A DNA stretch of 64,000 nucleotides from Akkermansiaceae bacterium (GCA_903934285.1 CAIZNN010000102.1:1-64000), one strand, 5' to 3'; positions 16,074 through 24,658 are shown, counted from the stretch's first letter. The notes: generated by a model from the letters alone, not told the origin. Program-made: numbers and translations.

Positions 16074-17027
16074 TTACTTGTCGGCCCACTCGCCGAAACT
16101 GCGGAATTTCTGGTAGCGTTGCTCGAGGAGGACGTCGGTGGGAAGCGCGGCGAGTTCGGCGAGGTGGCGCAGCACACAATCGCGGAAGGCGCTGGCAGCG
16201 GCGTGGTGGTCGCGATGGGCGCCACCGGTGGGTTCGTCGATGACGTCGTCGATGAGGCCGAGTTGTTTGAGATCGGGAGCGACGAGCTTCATGGCGGCGG
16301 CGGCTTCCGGGGCGTGCTTGCGGTGTTTCCAGAGGATGGCGGCGCAGCCTTCCGGGCTGATCACTGAGTAATAGGCGTTTTCCATCATGATGACGCGGTC
16401 GGCCACGCCAATCCCGAGGGCCCCGCCGGAGCCACCTTCGCCGAGCACCACGGCGATGGTGGGGACGCGCAGCAACATCATTTCGCGGAGGTTGAAGGCG
16501 ATGGCTTCGGCGATGTTGCGTTCTTCAGCCCCGATGCCGGGAAAGGCGCCTGGCGTATCAATCAGGGTGATGACGGGCAGGCTGAATTTTTCCGCCAATT
16601 GCATCAGGCGCATGGCTTTGCGGTAGCCTTCGGGGTGGGCACTGCCGAAATTGCGGCGGAGGTTTTCCTTGGTGTTGCGGCCTTTTTGGTGTCCGACGAT
16701 GACGACGGGTTGGCCGCCGATGCGGGCGAAGCCGCCGGGCATGGCATGGTCGTCGCCGATGTGGCGGTCGCCATGGAGTTCACAAAAATCAGTGAACGCG
16801 TTGGCCACGTAGTCGAGCATGAAGGGCCGGTCGGTGTGGCGGGCAATCTGGACCCGCTGCCAGGGCGTCAGGTTCTGATAGATCGCGGCCCGGGTATCCG
16901 CGAGCGTCTCCTCCATCGCGGCAACATCGGCCGACAGGTCGATATTCGCCGCGGCGGCTTTGGCGCGGAGTTTGTCCAATTCGCGTTCCAGTTCGGCGAT
17001 GGGCTTTTCGAATTCGAGCACTTGCAT
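16074..17027 (-). CDS. accA: Acetyl-CoA carboxylase carboxyltransferase subunit alpha
   Basis: A 317-residue alpha subunit of the carboxyltransferase that makes malonyl-CoA. It has the N-terminal 'LEFEKPIAELERELDKL', then 'LTPWQRVQIARHTDRP', 'ELHGDRHIGDDHAMPGGFA', 'VITLIDTPGAFPGIGAEERN' and the oxyanion-hole region 'GEGGSGGALGIGVADRVIM'. The length is normal for the family. The ATG at 17027 precedes the conserved MQVLEFE; the 12 extra codons in the ORF track are not conserved. It is the last gene of a minus-strand group with the LysM protein; acpP lies upstream on the same strand. Confidence 0.96.
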   Translation of the reverse strand: MQVLEFEKPIAELERELDKLRAKAAAANIDLSADVAAMEETLADTRAAIYQNLTPWQRVQIARHTDRPFMLDYVANAFTDFCELHGDRHIGDDHAMPGGFARIGGQPVVIVGHQKGRNTKENLRRNFGSAHPEGYRKAMRLMQLAEKFSLPVITLIDTPGAFPGIGAEERNIAEAIAFNLREMMLLRVPTIAVVLGEGGSGGALGIGVADRVIMMENAYYSVISPEGCAAILWKHRKHAPEAAAAMKLVAPDLKQLGLIDDVIDEPTGGAHRDHHAAASAFRDCVLRHLAELAALPTDVLLEQRYQKFRSFGEWADK

Positions 17028-17108
17028 GGCGGGAGAGTTGCAGATTTTGATTTTGAGTGGCAAGGAGCAATTCCGGCGAGGCTGCCGGGGTGGCGGGCTG
17101 GATTCGTC

Positions 17109-18143
17109 TCAGCGGCCGGCATTGCGGATTTCCACGGTGTTGCCGATGCGGGTGAGCAGGAAAACCTCCTCCATGTCCGACGGGCTGAGAAAAATCCCGC
17201 GCGCCCCGGCATCCTCCGCCGCGTAGGCGCGGATTTGCACCGGGAGCTTGGCGAGTTGGATGGCTTTGCCTGGCGGCGGACCACCCTTGGCCTCCGCCTT
17301 GGCATCCGCCTTGGCTTCCGCCTTGGCCTCCGCCTTGGCCTCCGCCTTGGCATCCGCCTTGGCATCTGTCCTGGCATCTGCCCTGGCCTCCGGCTTGGTC
17401 TGCGGCTTGGTCTTGGTCTCCGCTTTGGCTTTCGGTTTGCTGTGGCGGGAGTCGAGTTGGCCGGCTTTCATCTGGATGGTGGTGCGCAGGTTGGCGAGTT
17501 TACCGGCGGCTTCGAGGTGGAGGATCGGGTATTCGCAGAGGAAGCGACCGCCGTCCCACAGTGAGAGCGCCTTGCGGCGGGGTTCGATGAGCAGGTGGAA
17601 CTCCAGGGGCATGACGATCAATTCGTCGCCAGGCAGCAGGTTCTTGAGTTCCTGCAAGCCATTGAGGTGCATGATGAAATCCAAGGTGGTCTGGTAATGG
17701 GCAGCGATGCCGAGAAACGAATCACCGCGTTTGACGATGTGGATTTGTTTGCCCGTCATTTGGGTGGTGGAGAGGATTTCATCCAGGTTCATCTCGCCGA
17801 CGATATGGCGGGCGAGCGGGGCGGAGGATGAGGTGGGGAAGATGTTGACGATGGTGGTGAGCTTTTCGCGGGCGGCGGGCAAGTGGCCCAGCGCGATGAG
17901 TTCATGGGCCTTTTGAAACGTCTTCTCGCCGGGATCAATGTCGGGCATTTCCGCGGCATCCACCATCTGGGAGAACTCCGCCTCGGGCTGCTTGCCCATC
18001 ACCACGGCTGGATTGGGGATGATTTTCTCAAACACCCCGCCCAACGGCCGCACCGCCACGTGATAGGCAAACATCCCGGTGAAGCCGATGGCCCCGATGA
18101 CGGCGGCGGCAGCAAGCAGCTTGACGAAAGTCCAAACTCTCAT
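17109..18143 (-). CDS. LysM-domain, membrane-anchored protein with Lys/Ala-rich repeat tail
   Basis: A 344-residue protein. Residues 7-27 (KLLAAAAVIGAIGFTGMFAYHVAV) form an N-terminal membrane anchor. A LysM peptidoglycan-binding motif lies at about 135-180 ('QIHIVKRGDSFLGIAAHYQTTLDFIMHLNGL...LLPGDELIVMP'). A linker of A-K-A-E/D repeats follows at about 240-285. It is built from 12-bp DNA units (complement of GCCTTGGCCTCC) and is then followed by a short globular end. Such proteins usually tether or sense the cell wall in the periplasm. The ATG at 18143 avoids three non-conserved codons. It lies 15 bases after the preceding gene and 81 bases before accA. Confidence 0.8.
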   Translation of the reverse strand: MRVWTFVKLLAAAAVIGAIGFTGMFAYHVAVRPLGGVFEKIIPNPAVVMGKQPEAEFSQMVDAAEMPDIDPGEKTFQKAHELIALGHLPAAREKLTTIVNIFPTSSSAPLARHIVGEMNLDEILSTTQMTGKQIHIVKRGDSFLGIAAHYQTTLDFIMHLNGLQELKNLLPGDELIVMPLEFHLLIEPRRKALSLWDGGRFLCEYPILHLEAAGKLANLRTTIQMKAGQLDSRHSKPKAKAETKTKPQTKPEARADARTDAKADAKAEAKAEAKAEAKADAKAEAKGGPPPGKAIQLAKLPVQIRAYAAEDAGARGIFLSPSDMEEVFLLTRIGNTVEIRNAGR

Positions 18144-18158
18144 GGGCTGGAGCAAGGC

Positions 18159-18695
18159 TCAGAGCAGACCACGCCGCTTGAAATCGAACGCGTTGATCTC
18201 ATGCGAGCGGATAATCATGTCAAAGGAAAACTTGAGGATCGATACCTCCCACGCGTCGTCCACCCCCTCAATCACGGCGCGGGTGGGATTGCCAGTGCGC
18301 CGCACATCCTCCAACACCCGCTCGCGCACCGCTTCTATCGAATCATGGACGATCTCTTCGTGGACCTGGCCGCGGCGGAATTGAAAGCCGTATTGCAGAA
18401 AGGCAAGGTTCTTGCCCTCATCGCGGAATTTCGCAATCAACGCGTCGATGCGCGCGCGTGCGCTGGCGTCAAACCCCTCGAGCTCGATCTCGCGGTATGG
18501 CCCCGGGCGCAGGATTCGCGGGCGCTGCGCCTCAACCTCGCCAGTGCGGATGCGGACCTGGCCGACCCGGTCCATCAACTCGCTGATGATCTGGAATTCA
18601 AAGCGGGTCTCACCAAATGTCTCGATCCGTCGATCCGGCTCGCGCAGGACGCGGGTCGTCTCCAGGGCGTATTGGATACTGTCTGGCGAGTGCAT
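18159..18695 (-). CDS. Conserved-looking protein of unknown function
   Basis: A 178-residue soluble protein without signal peptide or membrane segment. It is rich in charged residues and mixed alpha/beta in character. One stretch is 'RRIETFGETRFEFQIISELMDRVGQVRIRTGEVEAQRPRI' and another ends in 'FSFDMIIRSHEINAFDFKRRGLL'. The compositional profile and codon use look like a real gene, and it sits only 15 bases upstream of the LysM gene on the same strand, so the two are probably co-transcribed. I do not recognise the family. Confidence 0.65.
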   Translation of the reverse strand: MHSPDSIQYALETTRVLREPDRRIETFGETRFEFQIISELMDRVGQVRIRTGEVEAQRPRILRPGPYREIELEGFDASARARIDALIAKFRDEGKNLAFLQYGFQFRRGQVHEEIVHDSIEAVRERVLEDVRRTGNPTRAVIEGVDDAWEVSILKFSFDMIIRSHEINAFDFKRRGLL

Positions 18696-18734
18696 GGTCG
18701 ACTCAATGTCCGACAGATCGGGCGAATTGCAAAG

Positions 18735-18769
18735 AAAAGGGCGGACACCACCGGGGAGCCCACCCTTTT
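18735..18769 (-). terminator. Rho-independent terminator after acpP
   Basis: On the minus strand, AAAAGGGTGG pairs with CCGCCCTTTT around a loop of about 15 bases, followed by TTTTCTTTG. It lies 24 bases after the acpP stop. The symmetric A/T flanks mean it could also work on the other strand. Confidence 0.5.
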
Positions 18770-18792
18770 ACAAAACAAGCCGTCGGCTGGAC

Positions 18793-19035
18793 TCAGCCTT
18801 GCTGGGAGTTGATGTAGGTGATGACATCGCCGACCGACTGGAGCTTTTCAGCTTCTTCGTCGGGCACTTCGATGTCAAATTCTTCTTCAAAAGCCATGAC
18901 GAGTTCCACGGTGTCGAGCGAATCGGCACCAAGGTCTTCAACGAACTTTGCTTCTGGGGTCACTTGATCGGCACTGACGCCGAGCTGGTCGACGATGATG
19001 TCCTTCACACGGGCTTCGATACTTTTATCAGACAT
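18793..19035 (-). CDS. acpP: Acyl carrier protein
   Basis: An 80-residue acidic four-helix carrier. The phosphopantetheine serine is in '[21 protein letters not shown]', the canonical DSL motif. The ends '[20 protein letters not shown]' and '[19 protein letters not shown]' are typical of bacterial AcpP. It carries growing acyl chains in type II fatty acid synthesis and feeds lipid A assembly. Here fabD and lpxC-fabZ lie elsewhere in the window instead of beside it. A hairpin terminator follows the stop. Confidence 0.97.
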   Translation of the reverse strand: MSDKSIEARVKDIIVDQLGVSADQVTPEAKFVEDLGADSLDTVELVMAFEEEFDIEVPDEEAEKLQSVGDVITYINSQQG

Positions 19036-19146
19036 AGGCTACTGTAGTGGTTATGGTTGGCGTCGGGGCTGGCTTAGCGTGTCAGGGCCTCACTTGGCAA
19101 CTCCTAAAAACGCCGCAAGCAGGAAAAATTCCAAACAGTGGGGAAA

Positions 19147-19977
19147 TCAACCGGTTTGCGGCCCCGAATCGGTGTCGCTCGCACCTGGCGCCGGGGCCAC
19201 CATGGCGTATTCCATCACTTCGCCGGAAAAACGTGAGCGAATCATCCGCATGAGTTGCTCGGCAGGCTCGCCGTCCTCCTTTTTGAAGCCGCCGTAGGTG
19301 AGCCCATCGATGCGCAGGCGGCCGCTGCCGCTGGTGCCATCGAACTCGACAAAGGCCAGGCCCTTGGTGTCCCACTTGCGCAGATCGAGGAATCGCATGT
19401 CGGCATACGGGACGCGGCGGCCGCGCTGGTCGGTCACCGCGTCGGCAGTGGCGGTGATGGTGCGGCGCAGGGTGCGCACCAGGAAGAAGGCGATGATGAG
19501 GGTAAGCGCCGCGCAAACCCAGAACACGACCCATTGTTCCTTGATTTTACGGGCATCGTAGGGCTCTTCGGGCGAGGCCTCGTTGAGCCCGCGCAGCTTG
19601 GTGTATTCGCGCCAGAGCAGGTTCCACTGCAGCGGGCGCATCCGCTCGTAGTCATGCAGAATCTCCGGCCACGGCAGCGGCGCGCGCAGGCTGGCGGGCA
19701 ACACCGAGGAGTCGGGCGGCAAGTCGACGAACTGCGCGGCCGCAAATTTTTTCCAAGTTTCCGGGGTGAGGGTTCCGGCCTGGTTCATTTTGGAGAACTC
19801 GTCATTGGCCTTTTGAAAGGCACGGTGCAGATAGAACACCTCGTTCTTGCTGCGGTACCCGCTGGCACCGTCCATATAAAACAGCACGGCAAACACCCCA
19901 AACATCAATACCATCACCCCCGCGCGGAAAAGAAACCAGCGGGTCGGCTTGCAAACAATCGTGTCGGGCTCAGTCAT
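19147..19977 (-). CDS. Two-TM membrane protein of unknown function
   Basis: A 276-residue protein that starts at the ATG at 19977; the ORF track runs on upstream through non-coding sequence. One membrane helix is near residues 14-34 (FLFRAGVMVLMFGVFAVLFYM) and another near 149-170 (VVFWVCAALTLIIAFFLV), with a roughly 115-residue segment between them. After the second helix comes a soluble domain 'RRVPYADMRFLDLRKWDTKGLAFVEF' that resembles a small PH-like beta domain. It lies upstream of acpP, on the same strand, 111 bases away. I recognise no family. Confidence 0.75.
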   Translation of the reverse strand: MTEPDTIVCKPTRWFLFRAGVMVLMFGVFAVLFYMDGASGYRSKNEVFYLHRAFQKANDEFSKMNQAGTLTPETWKKFAAAQFVDLPPDSSVLPASLRAPLPWPEILHDYERMRPLQWNLLWREYTKLRGLNEASPEEPYDARKIKEQWVVFWVCAALTLIIAFFLVRTLRRTITATADAVTDQRGRRVPYADMRFLDLRKWDTKGLAFVEFDGTSGSGRLRIDGLTYGGFKKEDGEPAEQLMRMIRSRFSGEVMEYAMVAPAPGASDTDSGPQTG

Positions 19978-20110
19978 CGTGTTCAGCACAGAGAACTCCC
20001 GCCGACAGGGGCTTGGCAAGCCACAAACCACCCGCCCCAGACAATTTTCCTGCAATTCTTTGCGATTACCGCTTGCAGCTGGCGCGCTCCTTGGATACGG
20101 AGAGCGCGTT

Positions 20111-21142
20111 ATGCCAATTGCCACCCCTGCCCAATACCGTGCCATGCTGGACGCCGCCCAACAAGGCGGCTATGCCTATCCGGCGGTCAACGTCACCTCC
20201 ATCATCACCATCAACGGGGCGCTCCGCGCGTTTGCGGAAGCCAAGTCCGATGGCATCATCCAGGTTTCCACCGGCGGCGGCAAGTTCGCCTCCGGCTCCA
20301 GCGTGGGCGATGAGGCGTTCGGCGCCATCGTGTTAGCCGAAGCCGCCCACCGCCTGGCGGAGAAATACAACGTGCTGGTGGCGCTGCACACCGACCACTG
20401 CCAGCCCGGCAAGGTCGAGTCGTTCCTGCGACCGCTGCTCGACGCCTCGCGCCAGCGCCTCGCCGAGGGCAAGGGCCCGTTGTTCCAAAGCCACATGCTG
20501 GATGCCTCCGAACTGGCGCTGGCCGACAACATGGAGCTTTCGAAGCAACTGCTCAAGGAATGCGCCGAACTGGACATCATCCTGGAAGTGGAAGCCGGCG
20601 TGGTCGGTGGTGAGGAAGACGGCCACGACACCTCCGGCACTCCCGCCGACAAGCTCTACACCACCCCGGAGGACATGCTCACCGTCTATGAGACGTTGCA
20701 ACCACTGGGCCGGTTCCTGTTTGCCGCCACCTTCGGCAACGTCCACGGCGCTTACAAACCCGGTGCCGTCAAGCTCATGCCCACCATCCTGCGCGATGGC
20801 CAGAAAGCCGTCACCGACAAACACGGTGCCGGCGCCGAAATGGACCTCGTGTTCCACGGCGGATCCGGCTCGGAACTCAGCGACATCCGCGAGACCCTCG
20901 ATTACGGCGTGGTGAAAATGAACATCGACACCGACACCCAATACGCCTTCACCCGCCCCATCGTCACCCATATCTGCCAGAACATCGAGGGCGTGCTCAA
21001 AATCGATGGCGAAGTCGGCGACAAGAAAGCCTACGACCCGCGCGGCTATCTCAAAAAGGCCGAAATCGGCCTCGCCAACCGCCTCAAGGACGCTTGCGAT
21101 GACCTGCGGTCCACCGGACGCACCATCGCCGGCACCGTCTGA
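20111..21142 (+). CDS. fbaA: Class II fructose-bisphosphate aldolase
   Basis: A 343-residue zinc-dependent aldolase, interconverting fructose 1,6-bisphosphate with DHAP and glyceraldehyde 3-phosphate. Metal-binding and catalytic blocks are visible: 'ALHTDHCQPGKV' (Zn-binding His, catalytic Asp), 'LEVEAGVVGGEEDG', 'FGNVHGAYKPGAV', 'FHGGSGSE' and 'VVKMNIDTDTQYAF'. It belongs to the longer class IIA type. The ATG at 20111 replaces the upstream ORF start at 19949, which overlaps the divergent gene. A strong terminator follows, so it appears monocistronic. Confidence 0.96.
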   Translation: MPIATPAQYRAMLDAAQQGGYAYPAVNVTSIITINGALRAFAEAKSDGIIQVSTGGGKFASGSSVGDEAFGAIVLAEAAHRLAEKYNVLVALHTDHCQPGKVESFLRPLLDASRQRLAEGKGPLFQSHMLDASELALADNMELSKQLLKECAELDIILEVEAGVVGGEEDGHDTSGTPADKLYTTPEDMLTVYETLQPLGRFLFAATFGNVHGAYKPGAVKLMPTILRDGQKAVTDKHGAGAEMDLVFHGGSGSELSDIRETLDYGVVKMNIDTDTQYAFTRPIVTHICQNIEGVLKIDGEVGDKKAYDPRGYLKKAEIGLANRLKDACDDLRSTGRTIAGTV

Positions 21143-21158
21143 CCTAACATGTTTCACG

Positions 21159-21194
21159 GGGGCGGTCCTGGCATTTGCCGGGGCCGCCCCTTTT
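21159..21194 (+). terminator. Rho-independent terminator of the aldolase gene
   Basis: A 14-bp stem starting GGGGCGG and closing CCGCCCC, with only two T-G wobbles, a four-base loop ATTT, and then TTTT. It begins 16 bases after the aldolase stop codon. Confidence 0.85.
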
Positions 21195-21280
21195 CGCATG
21201 AAACCGCTGGCGCGCGGCACCTAACATTGCATCCCGCCCTCCGAGGCCATCGTGCGCAAGAACCACCAATTTTCCCATTT

Positions 21281-21438
21281 GGCCCAACGGGCCAATATCC
21301 CTTAGCCCAGGCCATCGGCCTGGGGGGCCGCGATATGGAGGCGACCGTCGCGCCCCGTTGGGGCACATGGCACCATTAGAATGACCTAACACACCCGGGC
21401 CGGTGGGCCGGGCTAAGGACCCTGGGGCCGTTGGCCCC
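21281..21438. repeat. Cluster of five odd-length palindromes with three-base centres
   Basis: Within 158 bases there are five hairpins, each with a three-base centre: GGCCC-AAC-GGGCC (21281), CCCAGGCC-ATC-GGCCTGGG (21306), GCCCC-GTT-GGGGC (21352), CCCGGGCC-GGT-GGGCCGGG (21394, one mismatch) and GGGGCC-GTT-GGCCCC (21424). No open frame fits them. The stretch 21143-21541 holds only the aldolase terminator and this cluster. Confidence 0.75.
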
Positions 21439-21541
21439 CAAGCCGCCTGTTCCAGGTGCTGCCTCAAACGCGCTATCGACGGGTTTGGCTTGCCACCGCC
21501 GCCTTCGTGGCTTAGTCATCGCAGCTCCAAACCACCTACCG

Positions 21542-22318
21542 ATGTCCACTACCAAAAAAACCGACGAACACCCGCTCGCCAACATCCTGATCAATGTGAT
21601 CGTGCCGGTGGTGATCCTCAGCCTGTTCAGCAAGGATCCGGCGTTGCAGGAATTGCTCGGCAAAGCGGTCCGGCCCTGGCATCTCGGCCCGGTCAAGGCC
21701 ATCATCATCGCCCTCACCCTGCCCGTGGGCTACGGCATTTGGTATTTCGCCAAAACCCGCAAGCCGAATTTCTTCTCCGGCCTGGGCCTGCTGTCGGTGC
21801 TCCTAACCGGCGGGCTGACCCTCTACCTGTGGAATAAGGACGGCACGGTAAAACCCGATGCCGGCCTGCTGTTTGGAATCAAGGAGGCGCTCATTCCGCT
21901 GATGCTCGGCATTGCCATCCTGTGGTCCCAGCGCACGGCCACGCCGCTCATCCGGGTGTTTCTCTACAACGACACGATCTTCGACATCGCGCGAATCGAA
22001 GGCCGCATCGCCGAATTGGCGGCGCAACCCGGCTACGCGAAATTGTTAGGCGGGGCCACCCGCTTGTTCGCCGCGTCGTTTTTCCTGAGTGCGGTGATGA
22101 ACCTCGGCCTCGCGCAATGGTTCTTCCGCGGCTTCGACGCGCATGCCATCGATGCCCTTGAGGTGTACAACGGCATCATCGCCAAAATCACCGGCTGGGG
22201 CTTTGCCGTCATCGGCGTCCCCATCCTGGTGTTTTTGTTCTTCACCTTGCTGCGCCTCCTCGCCGGCTTGCGCCGTCTCACCGGCCTCGCCGATAATGAG
22301 TTGATGCTGCCACGGTAA
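21542..22318 (+). CDS. VC0807-like multi-spanning membrane protein
   Basis: A 258-residue membrane protein with six or so hydrophobic helices. The N-terminal part 'LANILINVIVPVVILSLFSKDP', then 'LPVGYGIWYFAKTRKPNFFSGLGLLSVLLTGG' and 'IKEALIPLMLGIAILWS', resembles the VC0807 family of uncharacterised membrane proteins. I saw no enzymatic motif. The ATG at 21542 begins just before the first charged residues; the ORF track extends upstream into the palindrome cluster. It is convergent with phhB. Function unknown. Confidence 0.75.
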   Translation: MSTTKKTDEHPLANILINVIVPVVILSLFSKDPALQELLGKAVRPWHLGPVKAIIIALTLPVGYGIWYFAKTRKPNFFSGLGLLSVLLTGGLTLYLWNKDGTVKPDAGLLFGIKEALIPLMLGIAILWSQRTATPLIRVFLYNDTIFDIARIEGRIAELAAQPGYAKLLGGATRLFAASFFLSAVMNLGLAQWFFRGFDAHAIDALEVYNGIIAKITGWGFAVIGVPILVFLFFTLLRLLAGLRRLTGLADNELMLPR

Positions 22319-22344
22319 GAGCGCCGCGACCAGACGACCTCGGC

Positions 22345-22629
22345 TCAATCGGCGAGATTATCCACGCGCTGGGCCAATTCGATGTCGAGATTGGTCACCC
22401 CGCCCTCGTCATCGGTGGTCAGGCGCAAGGTCACCTTGGTGTGGCGGATGAGGATATCGGGGTAGTGCTGTGCCTCATCGGCAATCTCGGCAAGATCGTT
22501 GACGAAATCGATGGCGTCCATGAATTCCTCGAACTCCACAGTCCGGGTGATGGCCTTTTTTTCATACTCCCACTCGGGGCATTTTTTTAATGCGGCAGTG
22601 AGATCATCATCATCGAGCAGTTCTGACAT
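22345..22629 (-). CDS. phhB: Pterin-4a-carbinolamine dehydratase
   Basis: A 94-residue PCD/DCoH-like enzyme, which dehydrates 4a-hydroxytetrahydropterin formed by aromatic amino acid hydroxylases. The active-site block 'IADEAQHYPDILIRHTKVTLRLTTDDEGGVT' contains the conserved His, Pro and Asp (E..QHYPDI), and the tail 'NLDIELAQRVDNL' is typical. The length is normal. No phenylalanine hydroxylase gene lies nearby, so the substrate source is outside the window. Confidence 0.93.
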   Translation of the reverse strand: MSELLDDDDLTAALKKCPEWEYEKKAITRTVEFEEFMDAIDFVNDLAEIADEAQHYPDILIRHTKVTLRLTTDDEGGVTNLDIELAQRVDNLAD

Positions 22630-22764
22630 GTTGTGTTACGGGGGAGGCGGTTCGCGACAAGACTGCGGTGGCTGGTTTGCACTTGGCAAGCGCCCGTTTC
22701 AAATCTTGCGTAAAAAAATTCATCGTGGATTGCATCCGGCGCTGGGATTGGGTAAATTCCGCTC

Positions 22765-23211
22765 GTGAAACCGCTCTTCGTTGCTCTCGGGTTGGGATTG
22801 CTGGCATCGTCCTGTGCCCCGTCCACGCCGCAGACGCGCATCCAGCAACACCCGCAACAGTTTGCCGCACTCAACGCCAAAGAACAAAGTCTGGTCCAGC
22901 GCGGCGAGCTCGCCAAGGGCATGTCGCCGGATGCCGTGCTTCTGGCCTGGGGCTCGCCGTCCATGCGCTATGAGGGGTACCAGAAAGGCCGCGCGGCACA
23001 GCGGTGGGACTACACCGCCGCGCACCCGGTTTACACCAACCAGTACTTCGGCGCTTACAGCTTCGGCGGCTACGGCCACTACGGTCACTATGCCTACCCC
23101 TACTCCGGCTACGGCTTCGGCTTCGGCCCGGAGGTGGCATACCTGCCCTATTGCAAGGCCAGTGTCTGGTTCGTGGACGGCCGGGTTGATGCGTGGGAGC
23201 GCCTCCGCTAA
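22765..23211 (+). CDS. Gly/Tyr-rich lipoprotein of unknown function
   Basis: A 148-residue secreted lipoprotein starting at GTG 22765, with signal MKPLFVALGLGLLASSC (lipobox 'LASSC', Cys at 17). A short domain 'GELAKGMSPDAVLLAWGSPSMRYEG' has the shape of the SmpA/BamE-like 'GMtk.eV...lG.P' turn. A Gly-Tyr-His-rich run (GGYGHYGHYAYPYSGYGFGFG) separates it from 'ASVWFVDGRVDAWERLR', the last strand of such a fold. The G/Y insertion makes the domain unusual. It lies 73 bases before the L,D-transpeptidase gene, possibly in one operon. Confidence 0.7.
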   Translation: MKPLFVALGLGLLASSCAPSTPQTRIQQHPQQFAALNAKEQSLVQRGELAKGMSPDAVLLAWGSPSMRYEGYQKGRAAQRWDYTAAHPVYTNQYFGAYSFGGYGHYGHYAYPYSGYGFGFGPEVAYLPYCKASVWFVDGRVDAWERLR

Positions 23212-23284
23212 GGGCGGCCTGCCGCCACACAAGCGGCTTGCTTTTCGTTTCAGAGCGGGTACCCTCTCGCCACTTCCCCCGAAC

Positions 23285-23959
23285 ATGAGCATCAAACCAA
23301 CCCTTATCCTCGCCGCCGCCGCAGCCCTTGCCGGGTTGTCGTCATCGTGTAACATCCAACCCGGCGGATCCGGCCTCGCCGCCTATCACGCCTACGACCT
23401 GCCGACCAAGCTGCCGTCCAATCCGGGCAACGTCCGGGTCAAGGTGTCGCTGAGCAAGCAACGGGCCTACGTGATGGAAGGCGCAACGGTGCTGCTGGCC
23501 ATGCCGGTGTCCATCGGCACGACCGCCACGCCCACGCCGTCGGGCAATTTCACCATTTTCAGCAAGGAGCAGAAACACCGCGCGGCCACCCACGGCTACG
23601 CCTACAGCGGCGGCGAGGTGAAACAAACCTTCCTTGCCAAGAAGCCCACCGGCTGGTCATTCAAAGGCACGCCCATGCCGTATTGGTGCGAGTTCAAGCC
23701 CAACTACGGGTTCCATACCGGTTGGGTCAAACACCAACCCTGCACCCACGGCTGCATCCGCATGCATGAAAACCTCTCCCCCAAGTTCTTCCGCCTCGTG
23801 CGCACCGGCACCCCGGTCAATATCGCCTATTCCCAAGCCGAAGACGCCACCGTCACCGTCCCGCTGCCCCCCGATGCCGGCCCGCTGCCGGATTACCAAG
23901 GCTCGATGTATGTCGGCGATGGCTATTTCTCCCAGCACAAGGCGCCAAACTTCAATTGA
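23285..23959 (+). CDS. L,D-transpeptidase (YkuD domain) lipoprotein
   Basis: A 224-residue predicted lipoprotein (MSIKPTLILAAAAALAGLSSSC, Cys at 22) with a YkuD catalytic domain. 'VRVKVSLSKQRAYVMEGATVLLAMPVSIG' is the first strand set and 'HTGWVKHQPCTHGCIRMHE' holds the His and the active-site Cys (HGCIRM). The family forms 3-3 peptidoglycan crosslinks or attaches proteins to the wall, acting in the periplasm. The ATG at 23285 was chosen because the ORF track start at 22781 reads through the previous gene in another frame. A bidirectional terminator follows. Confidence 0.92.
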   Translation: MSIKPTLILAAAAALAGLSSSCNIQPGGSGLAAYHAYDLPTKLPSNPGNVRVKVSLSKQRAYVMEGATVLLAMPVSIGTTATPTPSGNFTIFSKEQKHRAATHGYAYSGGEVKQTFLAKKPTGWSFKGTPMPYWCEFKPNYGFHTGWVKHQPCTHGCIRMHENLSPKFFRLVRTGTPVNIAYSQAEDATVTVPLPPDAGPLPDYQGSMYVGDGYFSQHKAPNFN

Positions 23960-23987
23960 CCTAACAGCCTAGCGGCATTCTCCCACC

Positions 23988-24015
23988 ACGCCCTGCCGGT
24001 CCACCGGCGGGGCGT
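23988..24015. terminator. Bidirectional hairpin terminator between convergent genes
   Basis: ACGCCCTGCCGG-TCCA-CCGGCGGGGCGT forms a 12-bp stem with one T-G wobble and a four-base loop. It lies between the L,D-transpeptidase gene and the convergent LysE-type gene. The U-tract is weak on both sides. Confidence 0.6.
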
Positions 24016-24025
24016 TGTGATTTGT

Positions 24026-24658
24026 TCAGCACAGCCCGCCAAGCAGCCGCAGGGCCAGCACCAGCAAAGCCAAGCCGAAGAGCGCATCGAGCCAGCGCGC
24101 CGCCGCGCGATAGCCGCGCTTGAGCGGCGGCCACTGGAGGGCCCACGCCCAGGCAATCCACAGCGTCAGCCCCTCGATCACAATCACCCCGCCCAGTGCC
24201 AACGGCCACCACCCCGGGTGGTCCGGGGTGAGAAAGGGTGCCGCCACCGCCGCAAAAAACAATGCGACCTTTGGATTCAACACGTTGCAAAAAAATCCCC
24301 GCCGCCAAAACCCCATCGCCGCGCCGCCGCTCACTCCCGCCACCCCGAGTGCCACCTCAGGCAGCGGCCGCCACGCCGCACGCAGCAATTGGCCGGCGAG
24401 CCAGCCGAGGTAAACCGCTGCCGCAGCCCGCAGCGAGCAAGCCAGCAACGACGCCCCGCCTAACAACAGCGACGCCCCGCTCATGGCCACCGCCGCGTGC
24501 AACACCAACCCGCACGCAATCCCGGTAGCGATCCAGCTGCCAGCCCGGCCACCGCTCGCCAACGACGTCCGGGTCAGCAGCAGCATGTCCGGCCCCGGGC
24601 TGAACTGCCCGAGCGCCGTCACCCCGGCAAACACCGCCAATTCCGCCACGGCATTCAC
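24026..24658 (-). CDS. LysE/RhtB-family amino acid exporter
   Basis: A 210-residue inner-membrane exporter with about six helices. The N-terminal signature 'VTALGQFSPGPDMLLLTRTSLASGGRAG' matches the LysE/RhtB 'xxPGPxxlxxxxxxxxxGxxxG' motif, and 'FFCNVLNPKVALFFAAVAAPFL' is the second conserved block. It starts at GTG 24656-24658, which overlaps the stop of the cytochrome gene (GTGA); the longer ORF start reads through that gene. The substrate is probably an amino acid or derivative but cannot be specified. Confidence 0.88.
   Translation of the reverse strand: MNAVAELAVFAGVTALGQFSPGPDMLLLTRTSLASGGRAGSWIATGIACGLVLHAAVAMSGASLLLGGASLLACSLRAAAAVYLGWLAGQLLRAAWRPLPEVALGVAGVSGGAAMGFWRRGFFCNVLNPKVALFFAAVAAPFLTPDHPGWWPLALGGVIVIEGLTLWIAWAWALQWPPLKRGYRAAARWLDALFGLALLVLALRLLGGLC

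Noticed and set aside
16599-17564. 321-residue plus-strand ORF over accA and the LysM gene
   Set aside because: Antisense to two well-identified genes; the G-L-R-L repeats derive from the 12-bp linker repeats.
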